Source: Tenodera sinensis
Lineage: Eukaryota > Arthropoda > Insecta > Mantodea > Mantidae
Length of the DNA: 64,000 nucleotides
NCBI GenBank assembly: GCA_030765045.1
Contig: CM060966.1
Location: forward strand, 60,636,522-60,700,521
Direction of reading: 5' to 3'
This document shows, in pieces, positions 9,909 through 21,900 of the stretch; the first letter of the stretch is position 1, and each line of letters starts with the position of its first letter. The notes below the pieces were generated by a model, which ran no database searches, was not told the DNA's origin, and saw only the letters and a list, made by a program, of their open reading frames with translations. A program made the position numbers and the translations under genes.

Positions 9909-12779
9909 ATGGATAACCACAACCTAAAATGTTTTCAAGTAAATTTACAACACTCGAGAATAGCGACAAGTAACTTAATACAGCTTATATACGAACTTAA
10001 GGTCGACATATCTTTCATACAGGAACCGTACATTATAAATAATAAATTAGCTGGAATACCAAGGTCTATGAGAACCTATGTGTGTGGAGATGGAAGAAAG
10101 AGAGCTGCCATAATAATTAATAATAATAACATCGATGCTACAGCAATAAGCCAACTTTCAAATGAAGACTGTGTACTGATTAAAATCCAGCATAAGGACG
10201 ACATATTCTATTCTTCTAGTATGTACTTCGGCAATGATGCAGATATTGAAACAGGTATAAGGCAAATAGAAAAAAATGTTATACCATACTAAAGGACATG
10301 GGATGCTTATTGCAGCGGATACTAACGCAAGGAACAAGCTATGGTATGATAAAATAAACAATGAACGAGGTAAAGTTCTGGAAGATTTTCTCACCACCTC
10401 GACATTCCACATCATAAACGAAAATACGGGAATACCAACCTTTGAAAATAACAGGGCTAAAAGTTGCATAGATCTAACGATTGCGAACAATCGGCTACTC
10501 AAGCACATAAGAAATTGGAAGTGCGGAGAAGAAGATAGTTGTTCCGATCATAAAATTATTTCCTTCAATATCGGTAGACCACAACAAATTAATACAAATA
10601 ATCATCCGATAAAAGAAGATAATATTATAAGGAAAAGGTAATATCGTTAAGAGTGAAGAAAATTATTAAAAATTCAGCAACATCCTACTCGCCATCCTGA
10701 TGCAGAAATTCAAATGTTCGACAAGAGAAATCTCCCTGAAAGATGCAGATAACCAACTTAGTAAAATTATAAATCTGACAAGTGAAACTGAAAAGGTAAT
10801 AGAAACATTCCATACATGCATCATAACAACTTGTGACAGGTCATTTTATAAATCTAAATCAATAAAAATGTATACAAAAAGGAAAACAGTACCATGGTGG
10901 AACGACCAACTGACAGTGCTAAGGAAAAGACTAAATGCCTTACGCAGAAGATATCAGAGAACAGTAAATAATGAGCAGCTTAGAGAACAAAGAAAAATAC
11001 GATACTCAGAAGGGAAACGCGAATACCAGTCACAATTACAAAATGCAAAGTTAAACTTATGGAAAAAATACTATACCATAGAAGAAGGAAGTAACCCATG
11101 GAATGCAGTATATAAATTGGCTGCAGGAAAGATAAGGACTCAGCTCACGCTAACAACTATTCAAAAAGCAGATGGCACCTACACATCTGATATCAAAGAA
11201 ACAGTTTCTCATATGCAAAACCACTTTGTTCCAGAAGACAAAACAGAAAATGATACCGTACAACAACAGGAACTTCGAAAACAACAAGAAGAACCACTGG
11301 CTACACCAGATGACAAGGAATTCACTGCAGAAAAAATATTTAACATAATTGAAAATTTTAATTCTAAGAAAGCACCAGGAGAAGATGGTATAACCAAGGA
11401 TATCATAATGGGAGTATTTAGAGATTTCCCATCGTCACTGACCTCCATTTATAATAAATGCTTAAAACAAGGATGCTTTCCAAAAATATGGAAAAGATCA
11501 CAAATAATCCCTATAGTTAAACCAGGAAAGGAAGGAAGCCACGAAGTCACAAAGTTCAGGCCAATAAGTTTATTGAGCATCGAAGGGAAAATCCTAGAAA
11601 AGCTATTGATAGATAGAATAAACCATCAGACATATACCAATAATCTAATTAATACAAACCAGTATGGATTTATTCCACAAAAGAACACCACTGATGCAGC
11701 GTTGGCGATCAAGGAATTCATACCAGTTCAATTGGATCAGAAAAAGAGTGTAATAGTAACCAGCCTGGATGTGAAGGGAGCGTTCGATGCTGCTTGGTGG
11801 CCCGGAAAACTCCAAAATTTAAGGAACTTGCAGTGCCCAAAGAATCTATATAATTTCGTTAAAACATATTTCAGAGACAGAATAGCTAAACTCTCACTCA
11901 ATCACTGTGATGAGTGTACAGTGTGCAGTGCCCAAAGAATCTATATAATTTAGTTAAAACATATTTCAGAGACAGAATAGCTAAACTCTCACTCAATCAC
12001 TGTGAGGTAGAAAAAGAGGTCACAAAGGGCTGCCCTCAGGGATCCTGCTGTGGTCCAGGACTCTGGAATATCTTGTATAACACCTTATTCCACCTAAAAT
12101 TCACGAGACAAAGTAAGGTGGTGGTATTTGCAGATAATTTGCTGCTGCTAATATCAGGAGAAACGTTCAGAATAGCAGAGATGTACGCAAATACCGATTT
12201 AAAGCAAATAGAAGATTGGGCAAAGCAGTACAAGATCCAATTCAACAACACTAAAACAAAAACAGAAAAAGGAAAGAAGAAGAAAGTAAAATGAGTTTAT
12301 ATTTAAACAACAGGACAATAGAGCAGGTACAACAACTAAAATACCTGGGTATATTATTTGATAACAAATTGAGCTTTGGGGCGCACATAAATCAACCACA
12401 AAAGGACAATACCACATGGGACTCAACCACAAAAGGAAGAACCACAAAAATGTTTTTTCCCTCGGTGCAAGAACGCCTAAAACAGCAGATACCACTAAAT
12501 GGACAAATTACAGCAATATTAACAGGACATGGAAAAACAAGAGAATACTATCATCGGTTCAAGATAGTGGAAAGTGCCTTGTGCAAGTGTCAAAATCAGA
12601 ACCAAAATGTAAACCACCTAATATACAAGTGTTCTCTGTTAGATATTGAAAGACAAAAACTAAAACAAAGTATTGTAAACAAAGGTGGACAGTGGCCGGT
12701 AACAAACAATGAACTTGCAAACAAATACATTAAAGAATTTATATCTTTCATAAACAACATAGATTTTGAAAAACTATGA
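9909..12779 (+). pseudogene. Waldo-like ORF2, frameshifted and deleted
   Basis: Starts MDNHNLKCFQVNLQHSRIAT at 9909. Endonuclease motifs are FIQEPYII, AADTNARNKLW and CSDHKIISF, with a frameshift near 10290 between them. RT runs from about 10700: RPISLLSIEGKILEKL, SLDVKGAFDAAWWP and GCPQGSCCGPGLWN, with FADNL where the active enzyme has FADDL, so a catalytic Asp is lost. The 95-bp duplication (11831-12020) shifts the frame. At about 12393 the sequence jumps from the RT thumb (SFGAHINQ) to the C-terminal zinc finger CKCQNQNQNVNHLIYKC, so RNase H is deleted. The stop is at 12779. Confidence 0.88.
11831..12020 (+). repeat. 95-bp tandem duplication in the RT of copy C
   Basis: CAGTGCCCAAAGAATCTATA begins at 11831 and again at 11926. 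The following text through CAATCACTGTGA is the same apart from one base. A 95-base period is not a multiple of three and breaks the reading frame. Confidence 0.92.
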
Positions 12780-12796
12780 TGCAAATGTAACTAAAA

Positions 12797-12827
12797 GCAT
12801 GTAATGTTACCATGTAATGGGGCATGC
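12797..12827 (+). promoter_or_regulatory. 3' UTR hairpin of copy C
   Basis: GCATG/CATGC outer stem and GTTAC/GTAAT inner stem (one G-T pair) with CAT loop. Same architecture as in copy F with different bases, followed by AATAAA-like AT-rich sequence. Confidence 0.72.
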
Positions 12828-12854
12828 TCTATATTAAATAAATAAAATAAAAAA

Positions 12855-12998
<144 letters not shown>

Positions 12999-13267
12999 AG
13001 AAAGAATCAAATTCAAGAAAGCTATGTTAAACAAATATGGAAAATGGACATTCCAACAACATAAATTAGTAACGTAATACACAACTGAATTTATTGAATA
13101 TCTAAACACAATAGAACTGGATAAACTCTAGAGTGCAACTAACGATATCCCATAAGTAAAACTATGTATTAGTATATTTATTAAGCATGTACTATAATGG
13201 CATGTAGTATTACGTTTTTTGTAATGGAACATGCCGAAAATAAAGAATGTTTATATTAAAAAAAAAT
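12999..13267 (+). mobile_element. Waldo-like element, copy D (3' end only, lineage 2)
   Basis: Matches the last 30 or so codons of copy E ORF2 (from GAGAAAGAATCAAATTCAAG), but a TAA arises at YNTTEF because of a G-to-A/T change near 13076. It then has a longer 3' UTR than copy E, the hairpin at 13200-13234, AATAAA and oligo(A). It is a very short 5'-truncated insertion between (AC)n and (TACA)n. Confidence 0.85.
13200..13234 (+). promoter_or_regulatory. 3' UTR hairpin of copy D
   Basis: GCATGT/ACATGC outer stem, ATTAC/GTAAT inner stem, seven-base T-rich loop. AATAAA follows at about 13239. Confidence 0.75.
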
Positions 13268-14498
13268 ACATACATACGTACATACATACATACGTACATA
13301 CATACATACATACATACATACATACATACATACATACGTACATACGTACATACGTACGTACGTACGTACATACATACGTACGTACATACATACATACGTA
13401 CATACATACATACATACATACATACATACATACATACATACATACATACATACATACATACATACATACATACATACATACATACATACATACATACATA
13501 CATACATACATACATACATACATACATACATACATACATACATACATACATACATACATACATACATACATACATACATACATACATACATACATACATA
13601 CATACATACATACATACATACATACATACATACATACATACATACATACATACATACATACATACATACATACATACATACATACATACATACATACATA
13701 CATACATACATACATACATACATACATACATACATACATACATACATACATACATACATACATACATACATACATACATACATACATACATACATACATA
13801 CATACATACATACATACATACATACATACATACATACATACATACATACATACATACATACATACATACATACATACATACATACATACATACATACATA
13901 CATACATACATACATACATACATACATACATACATACATACATACATACATACATACATACATACATACATACATACATACATACATACATACATACATA
14001 CATACATACATACATACATACATACATACATACATACATACATACATACATACATACATACATACATACATACATACATACATACATACATACATACATA
14101 CATACATACATACATACATACATACATACATACATACATACATACATACATACATACATACATACATACATACATACATACATACATACATACATACATA
14201 CATACATACATACATACATACATACATACATACATACATACATACATACATACATACATACATACATACATACATACATACATACATACATACATACATA
14301 CATACATACATACATACATACATACATACATACATACATACATACATACATACATACATACATACATACATACATACATACATACATACATACATACATA
14401 CATACATACATACATACATACATACATACATACATACATACATACATACATACATACATACATACATACATACATACATACATACATACATACATACA
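13268..14498. repeat. (TACA)n microsatellite, 1.2 kb
   Basis: Near-perfect tetramer repeat. Only the first 140 bases carry TACG variants, and the rest is uniform. It has no stop codon in any frame, so it creates long artificial open frames reading HTYI (plus) or MYVC (minus). Confidence 0.98.
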
Positions 14499-14499
14499 T

Positions 14500-15708
14500 C
14501 CTGTATGGGCAGAAGCAATCAACAAAAGATATAATAAACTCAAGCTACAAAGAGTCCAAAGACTTATTAACATAAAAATAACTAAAGCATATCGCACTAC
14601 GTCATCTGAAGCACTATGCATTTTGTCAAAAAGCACTCCCATAGGGATACATATTCGGGAGATTGCGAGATTATATGAAAGCAAGAAACGGAACCAGGAA
14701 GGAATTACGATTGATACAGCAGAGCATTACGCAACGTGGCCTCATCCAGCAGAAATAATCAAGATCAAAGAGAAACCCAATGATCAAACCCATTTAGTAG
14801 ACATTTTCACTGATGGAAGTAAGGAAGATTCGGCAGTTGGATCCGGAATTGCTATATTCATAGACAAAGTACTAGTCCACCAACTACAATATAAATTACA
14901 CAGTAGATGTTCTAACAATCAAGCAGAGCAGTTCGCAATTCTCAAAGCCCTTGAACACCTTGAACATCTCCAACTACAGCATGTTCAAAAAACAGCTGCT
15001 TTACACACTGACAGCAGAATCACTCTTGATTCATTACGGAACTCTAACAACCATCTTCACCTTATTGAACAAATAAGAAAACAAATAAGGCAACTAGAAG
15101 CACACAGCTGGATTATCTACTTCACATGGGTCAAGGCTCAACAAATAAGAAAACAAATAAGGCAACTAGAAGCACACAGCTGGATTATCTACTTCACATG
15201 GGTCAAGGCTCACGTCGGAATTGAAGGGAACGAGCTGGCTGACCAACTGGCGAAACAGGCAGCGAACAACAAGGACCTACCAGTTAGTTTCGACAGGATA
15301 CCCGTGAGTGACATCGTGCGAAAGCTACATGAAGAAAGTGTGAATCAGTGGGAAAGTGAGTGGCGAAACACCAAAAATGGAGCAGTGACTAAATCTTATT
15401 TCCCCACAGTGGCAGATAGATTACGCCTTAAATTTCCACTTACTGGTAAAGTCACAACCTTCCTAACCGGACATGGCAGACTTAATTCTTACTTTTACAG
15501 ATTTAAGATAAAGGACTCTCCAATGTGCTCCTGTGGAACAGCAGAACAGACCGTAGTACACGTTCTATTTGAATGTCCAAAACTTGACAGAGAAAGAATC
15601 AAATTCAAGAAAGCTATGTTAAACAAATATGGAAAATGGACATTCCAACAACATAAATTAGTAACGGAATACACAACCGAATTTATTGAATACCTAAACA
15701 CTTATTAA
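14500..15708 (+). pseudogene. Waldo-like ORF2 C-terminal part with 24-residue duplication
   Basis: Open from the truncation to the natural stop at 15708. RT thumb motif VQRLINIKITKAYRTTSSEAL, then a WPHPAE linker, RNase H (IFTDGSKED, NNQAEQFA, ALHTDSR, WVKAHVGIEGNELAD) and zinc finger CSCGTAEQTVVHVLFEC. A 72-bp tandem duplication repeats 24 residues (QIRKQIRQLEAHSW and onward to WVKA) just before the His/Asp end of RNase H and leaves the frame open. Without endonuclease and RT palm it cannot mobilise itself. Confidence 0.88.
15070..15213 (+). repeat. 72-bp in-frame tandem duplication in RNase H
   Basis: CAAATAAGAAAACAAATAAG begins at 15070 and again at 15142, and the 72-base units are identical by eye. 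The repeat inserts a second helix-strand unit ahead of the GHVG-type motif. Confidence 0.95.
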
Positions 15709-15723
15709 GCATGTACTATAATG

Positions 15724-15758
15724 GCATGTAGTATTACGTTTTTTGTAATGGAACATGC
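15724..15758 (+). promoter_or_regulatory. 3' UTR hairpin of copy E
   Basis: Same as copy D: GCATGT/ACATGC and ATTAC/GTAAT with a T-rich loop, AATAAA about five bases downstream. Confidence 0.75.
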
Positions 15759-15792
15759 CGAAAATAAACAATGTTTATATTAAAAAAAAAAA

Positions 15793-17530
15793 AATACATA
15801 CATACATACATACATACGTACGTACATACATACATACATACATACATACATACATACATACATACATACATACATACATACATACATACATACATACATA
15901 CATACATACATACATACATACATACATACATACATACATACATACATACATACATACATACATACATACATACATACATACATACATACATACATACATA
16001 CATACATACATACATACATACATACATACATACATACATACATACATACATACATACATACATACATACATACATACATACATACATACATACATACATA
16101 CATACATACATACATACATACATACATACATACATACATACATACATACATACATACATACATACATACATACATACATACATACATACATACATACATA
16201 CATACATACATACATACATACATACATACATACATACATACATACATACATACATACATACATACATACATACATACATACATACATACATACATACATA
16301 CATACATACATACATACATACATACATACATACATACATACATACATACATACATACATACATACATACATACATACATACATACATACATACATACATA
16401 CATACATACATACATACATACATACATACATACATACATACATACATACATACATACATACATACATACATACATACATACATACATACATACATACATA
16501 CATACATACATACATACATACATACATACATACATACATACATACATACATACATACATACATACATACATACATACATACATACATACATACATACATA
16601 CATACATACATACATACATACATACATACATACATACATACATACATACATACATACATACATACATACATACATACATACATACATACATACATACATA
16701 CATACATACATACATACATACATACATACATACATACATACATACATACATACATACATACATACATACATACATACATACATACATACATACATACATA
16801 CATACATACATACATACATACATACATACATACATACATACATACATACATACATACATACATACATACATACATACATACATACATACATACATACATA
16901 CATACATACATACATACATACATACATACATACATACATACATACATACATACATACATACATACATACATACATACATACATACATACATACATACATA
17001 CATACATACATACATACATACATACATACATACATACATACATACATACATACATACATACATACATACATACATACATACATACATACATACATACATA
17101 CATACATACATACATACATACATACATACATACATACATACATACATACATACATACATACATACATACATACATACATACATACATACATACATACATA
17201 CATACATACATACATACATACATACATACATACATACATACATACATACATACATACATACATACATACATACATACATACATACATACATACATACATA
17301 CATACATACATACATACATACATACATACATACATACATACATACATACATACATACATACATACATACATACATACATACATACATACATACATACATA
17401 CATACATACATACATACATACATACATACATACATACATACATACATACATACATACATACATACATACATACATACATACATACATACATACATACATA
17501 CATACATACATACATACATACATACATACA
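15793..17530. repeat. (TACA)n microsatellite, 1.7 kb
   Basis: The longest tetramer tract in the window. A TACG variant pair occurs near the left end (about 15817-15824); the rest is uniform. It directly abuts the 5' end of the full-length copy F. Confidence 0.98.
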
Positions 17531-17823
17531 ATTGTTGATGTATACGACGTGGATGGTTTACTGGAAGTTGTGTGCATCAGGATATTGCAATATTGTGGTG
17601 TTTTGGTTGTGTTTGTGGTATAAACTAGTATTCCATTTAAATCTTTATAGTGTTAGATGCTTGTGTTAGTGTTGGTGTCATAGGGGATGGACCCATTGGC
17701 GTTATTTAGTCTAATTTGTATTCGTGTTTTCAAAAGAATTGAGATTATAAAGCCTTAAGGAGGCCGTGCTTAGGTTAAGGACATACATATAGCCGGCTGT
17801 GATAAAACCGGAAGTGACGGTAA

Positions 17824-18948
17824 ATGATGAGGGTTAGTGACGGTGAATTAAATATTGCTTTGGAAACACTAGTTAGTGTTACTGAACTGAGTAAGAACCT
17901 TAAAGGTGAATTGAAAGGAAAAATTCTTCTTTCTGTGAGCACAATAAGGAGTGCATTTGCTCAACTGAAAAATGATGTCATTGATACGAAGGCGGAGAAT
18001 GATAATTTAACGAAGGAGGTAAGGAGACTTAAGGAAGAACTAGAGCATAGCAGGCCACGATCAAGTGGGGAAAAGAGGGTGCCAACTTTTGACGAGAACT
18101 TGTGTGGAACAGCAAGGTCTCAAACATCAGCAACATCTATGGTTGAAAGCAGTAAGCCTTATGCTAATGTTGTGAAAAATGTCCGAATTGAGAAACGATT
18201 TAAGGTTTTGGTTAAACCCAAAAGTACAAGTAACCTGTCCGGGGAAGAAACAAAGAGCTTAGTTAAATCAAGTGTGAACCCTACAAATATGAAAATTGGA
18301 ATTGTAGCTATGAAAGCTTTGAGAGACGGAAGGGTCTTTATTGAAACGGAAAGTAAAGAGGAGGCAGAAAAGCTGCATTATGAGATCAATGAAAAGTGTA
18401 GCCAACGTTTAGAAACTTCTATCCCTAAACCTTGGAATCCAAACTTAGTAATATACAATATCCCGGATAATGTAACAGTTGAGAATGCCGAGGAAGTAAT
18501 TATGGCACAAAACCCTCAATTGAACCTAAATACAGGAGACATAAAGTCAAAATTTGTTTTTACTTCTAAGAAGAAATGCAGAAACTTAGTCATCGAAGTG
18601 AATTCCCTGAACAGGAAGCGTCTCTTACAGAGTAGAATAAAAATTGGATGGCTCATTTGCTACGCCAAGGACTACGTGAGAATTAATCGGTGCTATAAAT
18701 GCTGCCGATTTAATCACAAGGCAAGCGATTGTAGAGCAGCTGCAGAAACATGTCCTAAATGTGCAGGGGCACACAAAATATCGGAATGTACAGTAACTGC
18801 TCAAAGTGACATGAAATGCCCAAACTGCAGAAACTGGAACAAATACAATGAGCGTGACCACAGAAATGAGAACCATTCTGCCATGGATAGGACTTGTCCA
18901 ACTTTAATTGCTGCCATTGAGAAACGCAAGCAGAACATCAATTATTGA
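17824..18948 (+). CDS. Waldo-like ORF1, zinc-knuckle RNA-binding protein
   Basis: 374 residues. The N-terminal third is helical and charged (roughly residues 10-75, with LTKEVRRLKEELEHS), compatible with a coiled coil used for self-association. A middle region of about residues 110-220 (KRFKVLVKPKST, NMKIGIVAMKALRDGRVFIE) looks like the ORF1 globular domain. Three C-terminal zinc knuckles start near residue 290: CYKCCRFNHKASDC (CX2CX4HX4C), CPKCAGAHKISEC (CX2CX3HX4C), and a third Cys pair CPNC with NHSAMDRTC. In R1-clade elements this protein packages element RNA and helps target entry. The ATG is the first in frame after the 5' UTR. The TGA at 18946 is one base before the ORF2 ATG. Confidence 0.9.
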   Translation: MMRVSDGELNIALETLVSVTELSKNLKGELKGKILLSVSTIRSAFAQLKNDVIDTKAENDNLTKEVRRLKEELEHSRPRSSGEKRVPTFDENLCGTARSQTSATSMVESSKPYANVVKNVRIEKRFKVLVKPKSTSNLSGEETKSLVKSSVNPTNMKIGIVAMKALRDGRVFIETESKEEAEKLHYEINEKCSQRLETSIPKPWNPNLVIYNIPDNVTVENAEEVIMAQNPQLNLNTGDIKSKFVFTSKKKCRNLVIEVNSLNRKRLLQSRIKIGWLICYAKDYVRINRCYKCCRFNHKASDCRAAAETCPKCAGAHKISECTVTAQSDMKCPNCRNWNKYNERDHRNENHSAMDRTCPTLIAAIEKRKQNINY

Positions 18949-18949
18949 T

Positions 18950-21900
18950 ATGGCTGTTAATTACAAGAAATTTATAAATAGAAGTGTCTCACTAAACAGC
19001 GCACAAGTCAACTTACAGCACTCCAAGGCAGCAACTAACATTATGTGTCAACTTATAATCGAAAAATCATTAGATATTTTCTTTATTCAAGAACCATACC
19101 TCTACCAGAACAAGATAGTTGGAATATCAAAACATTATAGATTATATTCTTCCGGAAGCGGTAGAAAGCGAGCTGCAATTGTTATAAACAACAAGCAAAT
19201 TGAGGCTCTCCAAATAAATCAACTGTCTCATGAAGATACAATAGTAATTGAATTTACATTCGGCGAACTGAAGTTTATAGCCGCCAGCATATACCTAGAC
19301 ATTACAAATGACATAAACAGAGATCTTTTACAAATCCAGGAAATAATTCTTTTCGCCAAGGGTAAGGGATTGCTGCTAGCCATGGATAGCAATGCAAGAT
19401 CAAAATTATGGAATGATAAAGTAACAAATAATAGAGGAAAAGCAATTGAAGAATTCGTTATATTAAACAATCTCCATATAATGAATAACAATGTTACAAA
19501 TACTACATTTGAGTCAAACACAGGAGCGAGCAATATTGATTTAACCATCAGTAATGACAATTTTCTGAAAAGACTCAATAATTGGACTTGTAGTAATGAA
19601 GAAACCTGCTCAGATCACAGCTTAATAACTTATGAAATAGGGCAATGCAAGAGTAAATTAGAATTCAGTTACCAGGGCATCAAATACATAGTCACAAAGA
19701 AAGGCTTAGAAAACTTTCAAAAACATTTCAAACAAGTTTTGAAAGAATATTTTGAATTAGAAGATGCTGACTTTCACCAACTGGATCAGGACATGGAACG
19801 TCAGGTATTAGAGCAGCCAGATGTTGAAGAGAGTATAAGGAAGTTCCAAGACATTCTCACTGCAGCCTGCAAAAGATCCTTCAAGACCCGTACGCAAAAC
19901 ACTAAAGTTCTCAGCAACAAAACAGTTCCATGGTGGACCACAGAACTTACAATTTTGAGGAAAAAGTCAAATGCGCAGAGGAGAAGATACCAGCGGACAA
20001 CTAATGAAGAACTGCGAATGCAACGAAAGCTACAATACCACGAAACAAAAACTATGTACCAAAGAACTATCCGACGAGAGAAAATAAAGTCCTGGAAGGA
20101 GTTTTGCACCATAACTACGAACTCAAACCCATGGAACGCCGTATACCAACTGGCATCTGGCAAAATTCGGAAAAACCACATCCTTTCAACCCTTAAGAAA
20201 TCAGATGGCACATATACCATTGACACATTTGACACAGTGAATTACATAATGGATCACTTTGTTCCAACTGATGAGGAAGGAACTGACAATGTGCAACATA
20301 GGGAAATAAGGAGTAATATACAACCTCCAACCACAGAGGATGACAGACCATTCACTATCAATGAAATCAGAGACGTTATAGAAAACATGAACAGCCAAAA
20401 AGCCCCAGGAGATGATGGTATAACTAGCAATATACTCAATCTCGCATTTGATTCAACGCCACTGTATATAAAAGCATTATATAACAAATGTCTAGAAGGA
20501 GGAAACTTTCCAAAAGTCTGGAAAACAGCTAAAATAGTACCTATTATAAAGCCTGGTAAAGAAAGTACTGAAGAAGTCACCAAATACAGACCAATAAGTC
20601 TATTGAAGGTTGCTGCCAAAGTACTAGAGAAACTTTTTATAAACCGAATTATGTACTATTTATATTCGAATGGTAAATTAAGTAAAAATCAATACGGTTT
20701 CACACCACAAACAAGTACACTAGATGCAATCATGTCGGCCAAGGATTTCATTGAAGAAAGTTTACAAAACAACAGCAGTGTAGTGGCAATCGGCTTAGAC
20801 GTTAAAGGGGCATTTGATAGCGCCTGGTGGCCAGGTATACTCAATGCCTTAAAAAACTTCCAATGTCCGAAGAATTTGTACAGGTTAACACAAAGCTACT
20901 TAAGTGAGAGACGATGCACACTCACAACAAACAGTATCTCGGTAGAAAGGAAAGCAACTAAGGGATGCCCACAGGGATCCTGCTGTGGGCCTGGGCTATG
21001 GAACATCTATTATGACTCCTTACTGAAACTAAACTTCAAACCATGTACTAAACTTATCGTCTTTGCCGATGATGTTCTGGTTCTTATCAAAGGAAAAAGC
21101 ACATTGGAATTAGAGAATCAAGCAAATATAGAAATCCAAAAAATTACAACATGGGCCGCAACAAACAAGATAACATTCAATAGAAGTAAAAGTCAAGTAA
21201 TGCTAATATCTCGAAGGAAACCAAAAACTAAACAACGATTAAGAGTATACCTTGACAATGGCAAAATAGAACAGACAGAGACTATAAAATATCTAGGAAT
21301 AATAGTAGACAACAGATTCAGATTCCGTCAGCACATTGATCATATAGTGGAAAAGTCAAAGAAACTAATATATGCATTAGGAAAATCGGCAAAAATCAAC
21401 TGGGGACTGCGTTCTGAAGTAATGAGCATAATCTACAAAGGAGCAATCTTGCCACTGATCTCCTATGGAGTGCCTGTTTGGATAGATGCTTTAAAAACAC
21501 AATATAATGCCCAGAAAATAAGACAGGTACAAAGATTAGTAAATATTAAAATTACAAGAGCATTCAGGACCACTTCACACGAAGCCCTATGTACTCTGGC
21601 CGGAACAACACCAATCATCATTAAACTAACGGAAATAGCCAATTACCACAATATTATAAGGGGAAGAGCAAAAACAACAGCCCAACTTGACATCCCAATA
21701 AGCTACGAAAGATGGCCCCATCCTGCTGATAATATAATCATTGAACAAAAGAACGAAACAGAGGCATATGCAATTCAAATATACACCGATGGTAGCAAAA
21801 CTCACACGGGTGTAGGATCTGGAGTTGTTATAATCTATCTAGATCAATCAATACAAAAATATCATTTTAAATTACACAACAGGTGCTCCAACAACCAAGC

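Larger units (their letters stand above)
14499..15792 (+). mobile_element. Waldo-like element, copy E (5'-truncated, lineage 2)
   Basis: Starts directly after (TACA)n at the RT thumb (PVWAEAINKRYNKLK), keeps RNase H and zinc finger, and has the 3' hairpin at 15724-15758, AATAAA and oligo(A). (TACA)n follows again. Confidence 0.92.

Noticed and set aside
13231..17669. Very long open frames reading HTYI or MYVC repeats (up to 825 codons) on both strands
   Set aside because: (TACA)n has no stop codon in any frame, so these are by-products of the repeat. Where they end in RNase H they are accidental fusions to a truncated element.
17531..17823. Ribozyme at the 5' end of the Waldo-like element
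   Set aside because: Only a five-base TGATG/CATCA pairing was found near the end; no nested P3 or CNRA-like element, so not claimed.
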